A DNA stretch of 64,000 nt, from NCBI GenBank assembly GCA_030512335.1, contig JAULSU010000005.1, positions 2,356,001 to 2,420,000 on the forward strand, given 5' to 3'. The notes under the pieces were generated by a model, which saw nothing but the letters and a program-made list of their open reading frames with translations, was not told the origin of the DNA and did no database searches. The DNA is from Immersiella caudata (lineage: Eukaryota; Ascomycota; Sordariomycetes; Sordariales; Lasiosphaeriaceae). Both the position numbers and the translations under genes were made by a program. Below, piece by piece: positions 35,100 through 46,420 of this stretch (position 1 is the first letter of the stretch; each line of letters starts with the position of its first letter).

Positions 35100-36597
35100 A
35101 TGCCCAAATACAATCACACCGTGGACGTTGTCATTGTCGGGGCCGGACTCAGCGGGCTCAGGGCAGCTGTTGAAATACGGCGCGCAGGGTTTTCATGTGT
35201 GGTCTTGGAAGCTCTGGATCGTGTAGGGGGGAAAACTGTCGACCTCGGCGCTGCTTGGATCAACGATAGTAGCCAAAGCGAAGTATACTCATTGGCAAAA
35301 TCATTCGAACTCGACCTCATAAAACAACATGTAACTGGGAGAAGTCTCTACCAGCGAAAGGACGGGAAGGTGTTGACGTACTCCCTATGTTTCAACGATG
35401 TTTGTCTTCCCACCCGATAACGCAGTGTTGGCCACAACTAATGTGCTTCATTGGAGGTACCGGACCCTGAAGCTGCGGAACTCCACAGACGGCTCGACCA
35501 CCTTGCCAGCATTTGGCTCGGCCCCGACGCCGAGGCACTCGACTCTGTAACGTTGAGAGCGCTGGCCGAGGCGAACTGCTTGGAAGACAAGACGAGGGCT
35601 GGCGACGCCGCAGGTATTCTCACAGAGGCGTTCCTTGGCGTTTCTGCTAGCGAAGTCAGCGCGCTGTTCGTGATCGAGCTCATCAAAAGCGCGGGGAGTC
35701 TGGAGCAGATGAGTTCAAGTTTCAAAGGCGGTGGGCAGCATCTGAGGATTCGCCAAGGTTAGATATGAGTGTTTCCAAGTGAAAAGAAACTTCTGACAGC
35801 GCTCCAAACTAGGGGCGGAATCCATTTCGACTCACCTGGCTGGCATGCTTCCCGAGGGATCTGTCCAGATGTCCTGTCCAGTCACAGAGATTCGAGTCCT
35901 CCAGCGTAACGATCAGTGTTTCACAAAAGTTGCAGATGGGAGGGTCTTTCAAAGCAAAAAGGTGATCGTTTCTACGCCAGTGATTGCCCACCGAGACATC
36001 AATTTTGTGCCTCCTCTTCCCACCCAAAGGAAAGCGCTTATGGACCGAGGAATCTCTGGCTTTTATGCGCGGGTAGTCCTCGAATACTCGGAGGCGTGGT
36101 GGCGCAAGCGTGGACTTTCCGGCTTCATGGAATCGCCTTCGGTTTGCGGCCCGGTGTCCCTCACCCGCGAAACATGCGTTGAAGGGGATGATCACTACAG
36201 TCTGACATGCTCCATCGTTGGAAGCGCTGGCCGAGAATGGTCGGCTCTTTCCACAACGGAGAGGAAGCAGAAGGTCCTTGATCACATTAGCGGGGTGTTT
36301 GGGCCAGTCGGAGGAAAGGACCCGATCCCGGCGCCCGTTTTCATCTCTGAGCGGCAGTGGATAGATGGGACGGTGACAGTGATGCCACCAGCAGATGTCT
36401 CCGACCTGCTCAGAAGCAAGGTCGACGAACCTGTCGAGAAGCTGTGGCTATCAAAGGTTCATTTTATTGGAACCGAAACGTCGGACATCTGGCGGGGATA
36501 CATGGAAGGAGCGGTGCGTTCTGGAATCAGAGGGGCGAACGAGGTCATACGGTTGCTGGTCGAGGAAGGCGGTCAAGCTGTTTGGTCTTCTTTGTAG
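35100..36597 (+). CDS. flavin-containing amine oxidase
   Basis: Three exons: 35100-35399, 35457-35757 and 35813-36597, giving 461 aa. Introns of 57 and 55 nt have GT-AG ends and a CTAAT-type branch point in the first. The N-terminus is a Rossmann FAD site (VVIVGAGLSGLRAAVEI, then VLEALDRVGGKT) followed by DLGAAWINDSSQSEVYSLAK, the pattern of monoamine-oxidase-like enzymes. The C-terminal flavin motif is FIGTETSDIWRGYMEGAVRS, with the usual threonine-for-serine style variation. The enzyme oxidises a C-N bond of an amine, releasing aldehyde, ammonia and hydrogen peroxide; the substrate cannot be read from sequence. Length is a little under that of Aspergillus MAO-N. No signal peptide or C-terminal membrane anchor is visible, so a soluble enzyme is likely. 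The first intron donor (GTTTGT) is the least certain junction. Confidence 0.88.
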
Positions 36598-37622
36598 CCG
36601 CTGGTGCCTACCTTGGCGTTTGTTTTTCTGATGCTTGCCGGTGCTCAATAGGAAGCGGCCCGCCTTGGGTTGACGGGAACGGGTCGAGCAGGGTTCGAGG
36701 AGGCGTGAGCTGCTTTTTCAGGTCTTGGTTTCTCACAAACAGGTCTTTCCGCGAGGTTGGTGCGAGGAATAAACTATTCGACAGCAATAGAGTTGCAAAG
36801 AACCTGAAACACTTCCAGGGTATTCAACGATGAGATAGCGGTGAGGGCTGCAAGCTTCGGGTTGGACTGTCACAATAGCACGTCCGACGAAAGCTGCTCC
36901 CCGGACGCCTCTGTGGGGCCGTGGCCCGCATTCACACCGGCCCCCACCCGTTTGCCCGTTACCCCTTCCAAGTAGATATTTATCACCCACCTCCGTCAAC
37001 TTCGTCACTGATTTTCCTTCCGGAACAACACCATCCAACTTGCGCCCACCATCTTCACCAATGCGATTTGCGAAGGGTTGAACCTTCTACGATTATTAGC
37101 TGTCTAGTTGCGGGTCGCACAAGGCTCTGCTGGCTGCCTACCCTGCTCATCTCTTGCTTCCACCCAGCAACTCTCGATCACATCTGGCCCGGAACCTGAA
37201 CTCGAGGTTACACCCGTGTCGTCCATGATCCAGATCGCTGTTAAGGTCCGTTGCATCGCCAGTACCCCACGTCGCCAAGCCGAGCCGCAGGTCCCCACGT
37301 GGCTGCGGGAAGCGATCTCCAGCAGGCCTTGATTGGTCGCCACAAGGCAAGGTTCGCCGGCATTGGCTCCCCACAGGATGACCTCAGTGACTGACCGCGC
37401 TAGGCCAAACGCCGTTTCTTTCTCCGCAAGGCCCGTCGAGGACCTGCCCGCATGTCGCTCGCACAGCGGCAAACGCCGGGCTTTGTTCGCAATCTGGCTG
37501 CGTCGGCCACGGGCGCTCACCAAATTGCCTGTTGCTCCGTCTTTCCCTATCTGCCGATCAGGAACAATCGCCGCGGTCTCAGCTCCCACGCACACCACAG
37601 GCCGATTCGCAGTCAGCCCAAC
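36598..37622. other. intergenic region upstream of 2EXR-like gene
   Basis: About 1 kb. A long antisense frame at 37104-38204 is the shadow of the plus-strand gene and its leader. An in-frame upstream ATG at 37452 would extend the next protein by 57 residues. No other feature. Confidence 0.5.
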
Positions 37623-38603
37623 ATGAGCCCCGCCCAGAGGGGTAAGGGTCGGGCCAAGAAGCCGTCCGGCAGGCTTCCCACAAGGTTCCAGCCCTACCGG
37701 ACCGCCGCCCCGCGCCCCCCGCGCTTCCACCGCTTCATCGAGCTGCCCGGAGAGCTCCGGACCATGATCTACAAGCATATCGCCGAGCAGCCTGACGCCA
37801 TCGATGTTTGCAGCATCTGGAACGCCCGCCCAACGACCGACATCGTAGCCCTCTTCCAGACCTGCCGCCAGATCCGTGACGAGGCCGCGCACGTCTTCTA
37901 CAGCACCAACACCTTTTGCTTGCTCGAGCAGTGCGATCAGTACGGTGCCGACGGCGGTGATATCGAGAAGAGCCCCTGGTACGCTTGGCTGAAGACGATC
38001 GGGGATAAGAACGCCCGGTCCTTGCGTCACGTACAACTGCGCATCCGTGACGAGCGTCGCGACGACTATTACCTCAAGTTGATCAAGGAGCTTGCCATTC
38101 GATCCCCAGACATAACACGCCTCGCCATCGTCGCTGAGACGCACGCCTCGACCACTAACCTCGCCAATGGCACCCGCTTCATCTACAGCTGGGAACCCAA
38201 CCAAGTCAACCAGTTGAGCTTGTGCAAGCTGTCCGAGCTCGTCCCAAGCGTCAACATGTTCAAGAATCTCAACATCCTAATGCTGGCCGGCCGCGAGGAT
38301 CCCCAGTTCCTCAATGTCGCCTGCTCCCGGTTTTCGGTCCGCCTACAGGTCATCGAGAGCGCCGACGCCAAGAGGGCTAGCACTGCATGCCAGCTCCTCT
38401 GGGACCGGAAGAAAATCTATGATGGCGTCTACGTTGCAGGCACCCCGGGCACTCCAGGCCGTATCCTTCGTTCTGACGACGCTGACGGCGCCGGCCTCGA
38501 GGTCGAGATCGATGTGAACAATCGCGTGAAAGAGGAGGACGACAAGGGCAGTGGCAACGATGTGGACATGGAGGATGAGGATGATGATATCGGCTCTGTT
38601 TGA
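37623..38603 (+). CDS. F-box-like / 2EXR-type protein, function unknown
   Basis: A single exon. From the ATG at 37623 the protein is 326 aa; an in-frame ATG at 37452 would give 383 aa. I prefer 37623 because the extension is low-complexity while MSPAQRGKGRAKK begins a typical basic N-terminus. The region FHRFIELPGELRTMIYKHIA, then DIVALFQTCRQIRDEAAHVF, matches the widespread fungal F-box-like family (often called 2EXR or DUF in databases) that starts with LP.ELR..IY and continues TCR.IR.EA. The C-terminus is acidic (DVDMEDEDDD). No catalytic residues are evident. These proteins are abundant in moulds and mostly uncharacterised; a role as a ubiquitin-ligase adaptor is only inferred from the F-box-like helix. 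Confidence 0.8.
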   Translation: MSPAQRGKGRAKKPSGRLPTRFQPYRTAAPRPPRFHRFIELPGELRTMIYKHIAEQPDAIDVCSIWNARPTTDIVALFQTCRQIRDEAAHVFYSTNTFCLLEQCDQYGADGGDIEKSPWYAWLKTIGDKNARSLRHVQLRIRDERRDDYYLKLIKELAIRSPDITRLAIVAETHASTTNLANGTRFIYSWEPNQVNQLSLCKLSELVPSVNMFKNLNILMLAGREDPQFLNVACSRFSVRLQVIESADAKRASTACQLLWDRKKIYDGVYVAGTPGTPGRILRSDDADGAGLEVEIDVNNRVKEEDDKGSGNDVDMEDEDDDIGSV

Positions 38604-39501
38604 GACTGAAGTCCCAAACGACAACTTTGAGGAGGAGAACGGATGCGTGGGAATAATTAGAGATCGGGAGGATCAGTCAACTTGTATCTTTTGGCCTTTA
38701 CGGGCTTCTCAATGGCCTGGCGTATCATTATTCGTGCTAGGATACGGATTAGTTTGGCGTTTCTGGCGCGATTGGCATGGGTATACCCTTGGATTGGGCA
38801 GTGGTTTCGGACGCATCCTTGACGAATGTTACGTAGAATGGCGCTATCTTTGGGGACATGCTCTGTATTATTTCTGCTATTACTATGGTGACAAGCCGTC
38901 AAATTGCAACGAACTAAGTATATCTGCTTCACCGATCAGCGGTATATAGCAGTGAGCTAGCCAGGAAGATTTTCTGTTTGCTGCTGTTCCTGATGCGCTG
39001 CGGTTAACGTGAAGTGCGCCGTGGGCTCTTAACACGCTGTAAGTCTGGACCTTCTCTAACCCAGCACAACCTGTTTCTCAAGGTGAGTTTTGTGGAACTA
39101 TCAGGCAGTCTACTTAAAAGTCGTATATGCATTGCAACGAGTCCTCAGAGATGCACAAGGAGCCCCGGGGGGTGTAGACAACGAACTTGGTTGGCGCCAA
39201 GATCAACCACTGCATCCGGCTTACACCACAACATCAAGCTAGGCCTTCTAGCGGTTCGCGACGTTTGGCAGACGCCCCCTTGTCCTCGTGTACAAATTCT
39301 AGAACGAAGCTGGCAAGAGAACCTGTTTGGTATTTTTGTTCACCCCTGCGACATGAAGGCTCATCTATCTACGCTATTAGATCAAGTTGCATGGCTACCC
39401 GCACCACACTCCAGCACGTAAATGCAGGAAATTTGAGAATCCGACGGGGCCGGCTTGGTTATAAGCCTCCTCATTTTATGAGTATCTCGCAATCAGTTCG
39501 C
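38604..39501. other. convergent intergenic region
   Basis: About 0.9 kb between the 2EXR-like gene and the 3' end of GMPPA. Short frames only; probably both 3' UTRs and spacer. Confidence 0.5.
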
Positions 39502-41006
39502 TCACATGATAACCTCGTTGGCGACGTCCTATGAGAGCATGTGGTCAGTGTGGTTCGTGGTTGGAGTCGTACAAACTCACCCTCTTCAGCTCCTTGAACG
39601 GCAAGCATATGCAGTTTTGCACGCGGACCTCATCACCAACCCCGCACTCCTTACCGAGGATGGTGATGGCTTGGACCTTGACGCCGTTCTTGATGATGCT
39701 GGTTGTGTGGCTCGTCACCGGCGTGGGTGTGCCCTCAACGCGAGCCCAGGCGCCAACGCGGCTGTTCCAGCCAATAATCGAATACAGCACGCAAGCGTCG
39801 TGCTTGATCTCTGCATCCTCCAGTACGATAGACTCCTTGACACGAGCGCCGGCGCCGACAGTGACACGGGGTCCGATCGAGACGTTCGGGCCGAGCTTGG
39901 CGGTGGGGTGCACTTGGGCAGTGGGGTGGATATACACGGGAGGCAGGATATTCTCGGAGCGGGGGGCGAGCTCCTTGGACCCGTTTTGTAGGGCCTTCTG
40001 GAGGTAGAGGGCGTTGGCGGGAATAGCAGAACCGGCTGTCTTGATCTGACGCCAGAAATCCTTGGTCTCATAGACGAAGAACTGCTTGTTGTCCGCCATG
40101 TCGCTGAGGATATCCTGCTCGAGGCGGATAACTTCGTTCTGGCGGTTCTCGTCGTCCTCCTCGTCGATCATGAACGAGCTTTCGAGGTTGTCGGACGAGG
40201 GGTACGAGACGAGGCGGGAGGGTCTGTCGGTGCGGCGCTTGATGGCGCTGCGAATGGAGGGGAAGATGGCATCGGTGCTAAAGAGATAAACGCCGCAGTT
40301 GATCAGGTTCGAAATGTGGCTCTCGGGCTTCTCGACGTAGTGCAGCACACGGCGGGTGTGCGAATCGGAGACGATGCAACCGAAGTTGGAGGCAGCATCC
40401 TCGCTGACCCGTGTACCCAGAATAACAGCCTCGGCATCCTTCTCTTGGGAGAGCTTGAGCATCTCGTTGAGCGGGAAGCTGCAGCATACGTCGGAGTTCA
40501 GCACAAAGATGCGCTCAGGGCGGCCTTTGAGGATCGCATCGCGGAAGTGGTACAGACCACCTGCGGTGCCGAGAGCCTGGTATTCGCGGAGGTATTTGAT
40601 CGACAGGTTCGGGAATTCGGTGGATGAATCCTTAATAAAGTCGCGGAAGACGGATTCTTCGTAGTAGCCGATCAGGTACACCTCCTGGATGGAGGGCACC
40701 TTGTCGATGGCGGTCAAGCAGTGCCAGATGATGGGGTGGCCTGCGACGTCGAAGAGAGGCTGCGCAGGGCAACAATGTCAGCAACGGCATATTCTCGACG
40801 GTCGGATTCGGACGTACCTTGGGGACATCGAGCGAGAGCGGCCTGAAGCGTGTGCCGCGCGACGAGCCACCGACCTGGACATGCTGTCAACATTCTGGGC
40901 CCAAGCTTCGCGAAGCTCCCCTCCACCGCCAACTCACCAAGATCACGGCCTTGGTAGCGCCTGTTGCGCCGTTGGCCTTCTCGCGGTGTGGGATTTGCAG
41001 AGACAT
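39502..41006 (-). CDS. mannose-1-phosphate guanylyltransferase alpha-type (GMPPA)
   Basis: Four exons on the minus strand: 41006-40938, 40874-40818, 40759-39581 and 39528-39502; 443 aa. The last exon is just 27 nt (DVANEVIM and stop). The nucleotidyltransferase signature spans the second splice site: VGGSSRGTRFRPLSLDVPK-PLFDVAGHPI. Next come YLREYQALGTAGGLYHFRD, FVLNSDVCCSFPL, HYVEKPESHISNLINCGVYL, then a left-handed beta-helix (YIHPTAQVHPTAKLGPNVSI). GTRFRPLS, LGTAGGLYHFRD and the long insert before the hexapeptide repeats place it with GMPPA rather than the catalytic Mpg1/Psa1. In animals GMPPA is a regulatory partner of the GDP-mannose pyrophosphorylase, so feedback control of GDP-mannose for glycosylation and cell wall is the probable role here; that is inference. 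Cytosolic. Confidence 0.93.
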
Positions 41007-42166
41007 TGTAGATCTGTTCTGTGGATGCTGATTGAGCGCTATTCTGTGCGACTGCAAAAAGATGAGCGCCTGTAAATGAGCCCAACAACTTTCCTGAGAC
41101 CTGATGCTATCCCCCAAGTCCCCTGACCAGTTGAATTGGCGGCGAAACCCCTGCCGTTCAGAAGTAGTTCAATGGCCCGTGCGTTACCCCTCCAATGTGG
41201 GGACCAAGGTCGACGAGATCTCGACCCTCATTTCCGAAAGATGCCTCCGTTCCGCAAGTCATCCACAAGCCATTCAAGTGAAGCCGACATGTCCACAACC
41301 TGTGCGCCGGAGGTAAGTGCAACCAAACAAGACACTGCATTACATGCTGATTTTTTGCCTTAAATGCAGTAAATTGTTTCAGGGCAAAGACAAGTCGAGT
41401 GTTGTCCAGTGCCTCGTTGAGTGGAACAATTTGTCCCCCGTCTGTGAACATCTTGCATGTTGACTAGGGTTGACTTAACACCATTTTTGCCTTGGCCAGC
41501 TAAGTGGAAGGTCATGGCACTAGAAAGGGGTGCTTTTTTTTGTGACCAGACGCCAGGAGAGTGTGCCCGCAGCCGCCGAGAACCCTGTCAGGGAACGTCA
41601 CGGAGCTTCACGGCGTCCCAGCTTATTTTCAGGCAACGGCGTGAACCACTGTTCAGCTCCACACCAGCAGTCTCGCCATGCCCCACCTTCCCAGCCACTT
41701 TTTCACAACTCACGTCTAAGGTCGATGCTGTTAGGGCTTCTGCGAAGACTTCGCAGCCACTCTAACATTCCTTAACGTTTCCAAAGTTGACTGATTTGTG
41801 CCTGGCAAACCTGCGGCATTGCCAGACAACTGGTCTTTCTTCCACTTCTCTCAGTCTTTCCCTCGACTCACCTTATTTCTGGTTGTCGTGGGAAGCCTCC
41901 GCCTGCCTCGCTCTTTCCGAATTTTTCTACAGCGTAGTTCTCTGAACTACTTATTCACCCTCACTTCTCACAGCTCTGAAAACAACTCTTCTCTTCTGTC
42001 ATCTGCTTCCCACAACTTCTGATTTCAACCAGGCTGGCGAGCTGTCTTCTCGCTACATCAGCTCATCGTCCAGAACTCACCCAGGCGAGTTTGATTGGTT
42101 TCCTCCATGCAATCACTCATTCTGACATCTAGCAGGACTTCATCGCATCTCTGGAAGGGCTTAAGA
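41007..42166. promoter_or_regulatory. divergent upstream region, GMPPA and dynamin-like gene
   Basis: A 1.16-kb head-to-head space. The half next to the dynamin-like gene is strongly C/T-rich (41790-42060), a common mould leader feature. No gene seen. Confidence 0.55.
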
Positions 42167-45100
42167 ATGGCTAGAGGCCTTCGCCCGCCCAGTGACATAA
42201 AGCTGGAGCCAGGCCGCACTGGACCTGGCCTTCCGTCGCCCACCGGCACCAATCGGGGCCGAAGTGTGACGACTGCGGCGCCGCAGCCTAGAGGTTTGCG
42301 GTCCGGTGCCCGTAAGTTTTCACTCAAATATTGTACATCCACGGAAAATTAACCTACATGAACAGCGAGCGTTGACACTCGCCGTGCTGCTCAGTCGGCC
42401 GCTGGCGACGTTGATGAGATTGAGGATGAAGATGTTCAATTCATGGAGATCAAGCGGAGGGGTGGAGACATCTCTGGCTTCGCCTCTGCCACACAGAGTG
42501 CCCAAGGGTCTTTCATCGGTCCCAATCGCGCGCTCAACGGCTTCGGCCAGAAGCTAAAAGACATCAACGATGCCCTGGGCGAACTCCAAGCGCGTGGCAT
42601 CCAGCATGTCGCCAACCTTCCAGAGCTGGTTCTCGTCGGAGACCAGTCCTCAGGCAAGTCGAGCCTTATGTCGGCGATCGCAGGTTTGAGCCTTCCTCGG
42701 AGCACGGGTACCTGCACGCGATGCCCGATTCACATTCGTGTTTCTCGGGCGGATGAGTGGTCATGCCGCGTTTACCTCAAGATCGATTACGCGTACCAGT
42801 CTCGCGAAATGCCCGTCGCCAAGGCAGACGTCACAGCGAAGGACAAATTCCCCCCCTGGACTCCGCTGGATTCACACAGCGTTCTTCGCCATGAATTCAA
42901 AACCATTCGCGATAAATTCGAGCCCGAGGACGTCGAAAACGTGCTGCGATGCGCTCAGCTCGCCATCTTGAACCCGGGCATCCCCTACCAGCAATACGTG
43001 CCGAAGCTGAAGGGTGAGGTCCCGGACGAAACTCGGGTGCTTGACCTTCAGCGGATTAAGGAGCTCGAGTCCAAAGCTGTGGCCCAGTTCTCCCCGAACA
43101 CGGTTGCACTGGAGGTCAAGGGACCCGATCTGGCCGACCTGAACTTTTACGACCTTCCAGGAGTTTTCATGAGCGCCAAGCGCGATGAGGATACGTTCTT
43201 GGAGAAAGTTGTGAGCAATCTCGCATGCGAGTACATGAAGAGACCGCATGCTTTGATTTTGTGGGCCATGCCCATGAATCAAGATGCTGAAAATTCTTAT
43301 GCCTTCAGCCTGGTTCGAAAGATGCGAGCGGGCAGCCGTTGTGTTGGCATCTTGACAAAGGCTGACCTCCTCCCAGAGGCGTCTTCCGCGACTTGGTTGG
43401 CGATGTTGCGGGGCGAGGCGCATCAAACCGGCCTCGGATATTTCGTGACTTCCCGACAAGGCGATGATCTTGACGAACAGAACAAGATGGAGGAAGCATT
43501 TTTCAACAGAACCGCCGACATTGCTCGGGACTGGCCCTCTGCATTCGATGACTTCAAAGACCAATGCGGCGTCGAAAAGTTGAAAGCCTATCTGTCTTTA
43601 AAACTCGGGGAGGAATTCTCCAAGGTGTAAGTTTTTCTGTTTCGAGACACTCGCTGGCGGAAACTGACCTTTTCTGATAGACTGCCCGAAGTGAAACAAA
43701 AAGTCAACGATCGCATAGCAGCAATCGATGATCAACTCAAGAGGTACCCTGACCCGCCCCCGAATCCCGAGATGGAGATTATGGGGAGCTTGGCCGTGTT
43801 CAGCAGGGAGGTTCGGGATCGCATTCGGCACCAGGATTTTCTGTCCCAGTGGGACTTTCACTTCATGGAGAAGTTTAAGAATGCCATTCTTGCCTCAAAG
43901 CCCAAGTATAACGTGCGTGATATTGCGCCGAGAGTTGCCAGCCGACCGCAGCTTATCCCCGAGGGCTCAAAGGAGGTCATCGACCTATCTGGTGACTCAA
44001 CGCCTACGGCTCGATCGTCTCCTGTTCCGCGGAAGCGCGCTGCGCCCGATAACGAGCAGAACTCATCAGTCCCGAAGCGTCAACGCCCGCCGAGCACATC
44101 GCCCCTCAAGCAAGAAGGCGGGGATCGACCAGGAATGCTCTCAGCCGTGCCATCCTTCAGGGGACCGGCTCGCAGGCCAGCAACAAAGTCGCTTGTGGAT
44201 ATCAGAGATCTTATTCGCCGCAACGCCACTCCTGGACAGCCTGGTTTGGTTTCGGCTAGTGTGTATCAGCCTCTGTACACTGAGGCTGCCAGCGGCTGGA
44301 AAAAGCACCTTGAAGAGTTTGTCGGCGAGACGCTTGACTTTCTTCAAGCCGAGATCATGAGAATCCTGGACCTATCCTTCGGAAACTTGAAGAACACGAC
44401 CTTCTACAGAGAGTCTGACAAGAATATGAGAATTTACCTGAACGATCTTCGAGCAGACCTCACCTCTCAGCTCACTCGCTTGTATAACTTAGAGTCTCAG
44501 CGCTTATTCACAAAGGATGAGGAATCTCTGGAGCGGAATAAAGCTCAGGAGAAAAAGACTCTGGTTCGCCACCGACATCACTTTCGCTGGGCACTACAGA
44601 ATGGCAACGATCGTCCCGTCATCCGTAAGATGGAGGACATGACGGAAGAGGAGCTGGCCCAGGAAGCCGCAGAAATCCAGAAGCAGATGGCAAAGATGCT
44701 ACCTGATCCGTTTGAGCCGGAGTTGTCTGTGGCAGCGTATGTTCGTGGCTACTACTTGACCGCTGCGAACCGGTTCGTGGACAATGTGGCGATCCATATC
44801 ATGTCCGGGCTGTTTCCTGAGGTGGCCTGTGTTATCGAAAAGTACCTGCCCGAGAAGCTTGGTCTGATGGGGGGTGCCGCAAGTGAGTATCAGTTTCTTG
44901 CTTTCAGATCTGTAAGAACGTATCCAACTAACAGCATAACTGTATCAGGTCTCGAGAAACTTCAGACTCTCATGTCCGAGAGCCCGGAGACAGAGAGAAA
45001 GAGACAAGAGCTCTGGGGAGAAAGAGACAGGCTCGAGCAGTCGATGGCTATTATCGTGAACCTCGAGGAGGGTACCAAAAGCCCTATCAAGCCAACTGCA

Positions 45101-45211
45101 GGCGTCAGTTATGGTCACGGCCCGTACGGCCGCTTGGGCCACTCACAGAGTTCGATGAGGGCCACCGCCGAGACCGTGTTCGACCTTTCGGATTACGGCG
45201 ATGCATGTTGA
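42167..45211 (+). CDS. dynamin-family large GTPase with nuclear-type insert
   Basis: Four exons: 42167-42311, 42366-43626, 43681-44882 and 44949-45211; 956 aa. The GTPase domain has G1 LVGDQSSGKSSLM (~140), a G2 threonine in RSTGTCTRCP, G3 YDLPG and G4 GILTKADLLPE. A middle/stalk region follows, and a GED-like C-terminal part (VAAYVRGYYLTAANRFVDNV, then LEKLQTLMSESPETERKR) completes the dynamin/Mx layout. No PH domain, Pro-rich domain or transmembrane helix is present, so it is Mx/Vps1-like rather than classical endocytic dynamin. Between ~570 and 625 sits a disordered insert with VIDLSGD (SUMO-interacting-motif-like) and basic clusters (PRKRAAPD, PKRQRPP) resembling a bipartite nuclear signal. 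The third intron is 66 nt and stopless. Its partner and membrane are unknown. Confidence 0.9.
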
Positions 45212-46420
45212 AAGGAAGGGACTAGAGACACAGTGATTTGCGTCATCATCTCAGACTGACTTTGATTCATTCTGTTTGGACTACGACTACCTACCCATTC
45301 AACCGGAGTTCGGTGGCGGAAGGGTGGTTGGTCTTTTCATGGCTTTGGGGATATTCTCCGAGAATTTGTTGGAGTAGCTTTTGACTTTGATCTGTGGTTG
45401 CCAGTGGTAATCACTCGAGAGACTCGTCAAACACGAAGAGCGGAAACAGAAAGAGGAAATGGTGTTTGTGGTTTGGGGAAAGGTGTATGCCCTGACAGTC
45501 ACGATCAGCTTGGCTGATATTCAGTTGGCTGGAGTGTTTGGGCTTTTTCTGTCTGCCTCTTTGCAGACGATAATTATGGATGGGTTTCCAGGACAAATGG
45601 TTTTCTGGGAATTTGATATGGATATGGACTTTGGTGGGTTTAATTTCTAGGTAGCTCGATTCCCATAGTACCATAGTGTCGGATAGATCAATCTCAGGTT
45701 GGACTTGTAAAATGGTGTTTGGTGATGATGCCCGATACTGAAAGTCTGGAGAGCATGTGTCATTCCAGGTTGTCTGCGTGTGACTCCGAGCAGTTCTTGG
45801 CGGGCTTTTGAGGACGTCCTCAAAACCCTTGCCAAGCCCGTGTGTTGCGGCCTCACCGCTCGAGTCACCACCAAAAAAGACGTTGTGCGATGATAATCGT
45901 CCTCAAAATGCTCCACAAAAGCACCATCCCTGACCATAATGATATGAGATTTCAGCAGCTTGGCCAGAGAGTCATCGGCGAGGGGTCGCGCCCACAACAG
46001 TGGCGTCGACTGCAGCTGCTAGTGCGAAGGATTGCCGAGTTGACTTCGCTGATTGGTGTGAATACCTGACCCTGGTCGTGGTGGCTTCCCTTGTGATGCA
46101 GCTACTTGAACCTCACTTTCCCCGTTTCTCTTCGGTTTTTTTTTTTTTTTTTTTTTTGGGTCCTGACCATTGTTGACCGCTTTCATGCTTTGAGCAGTGA
46201 ACGCCGCGCAACCTACGATTTCCGGTCTCTTTTGCGGTCTTTTTGAAAGAAGGTACGACCAGATATTGCCAGCGCCAGACGCCGTCCTCCTGTCCAGTCC
46301 GATTCCCAACCTCGCAGACTTGGCGAACTCCACTCTTTTGGCGACTTCATCACTCTCAACGCCGATTTCATCCTCTTGAGCATACGAAGTAGATCGATAT
46401 TTTGTTTCCCGACCGCAACC
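45212..46420. other. intergenic region with T22 tract upstream of vWA-RBR gene
   Basis: About 1.2 kb on the plus strand. It holds the dynamin-like 3' UTR, short frames without domains, and the 22-nt poly-T run at 46136-46157 listed separately. The final 200 bp are the presumed promoter and leader of the vWA-RBR gene. Confidence 0.5.
46136..46157. repeat. poly-T tract (22 nt)
   Basis: An uninterrupted run of 22 T about 265 bp before the vWA-RBR start codon. Homopolymer dA:dT tracts of this kind exclude nucleosomes in fungal promoters; the length may also be sequencing-sensitive. Confidence 0.9.

Noticed and set aside
37104..38204. 366-codon minus-strand open frame
   Set aside because: Antisense shadow of the 2EXR-like gene, which has the recognisable LPGELRTMIY motif.
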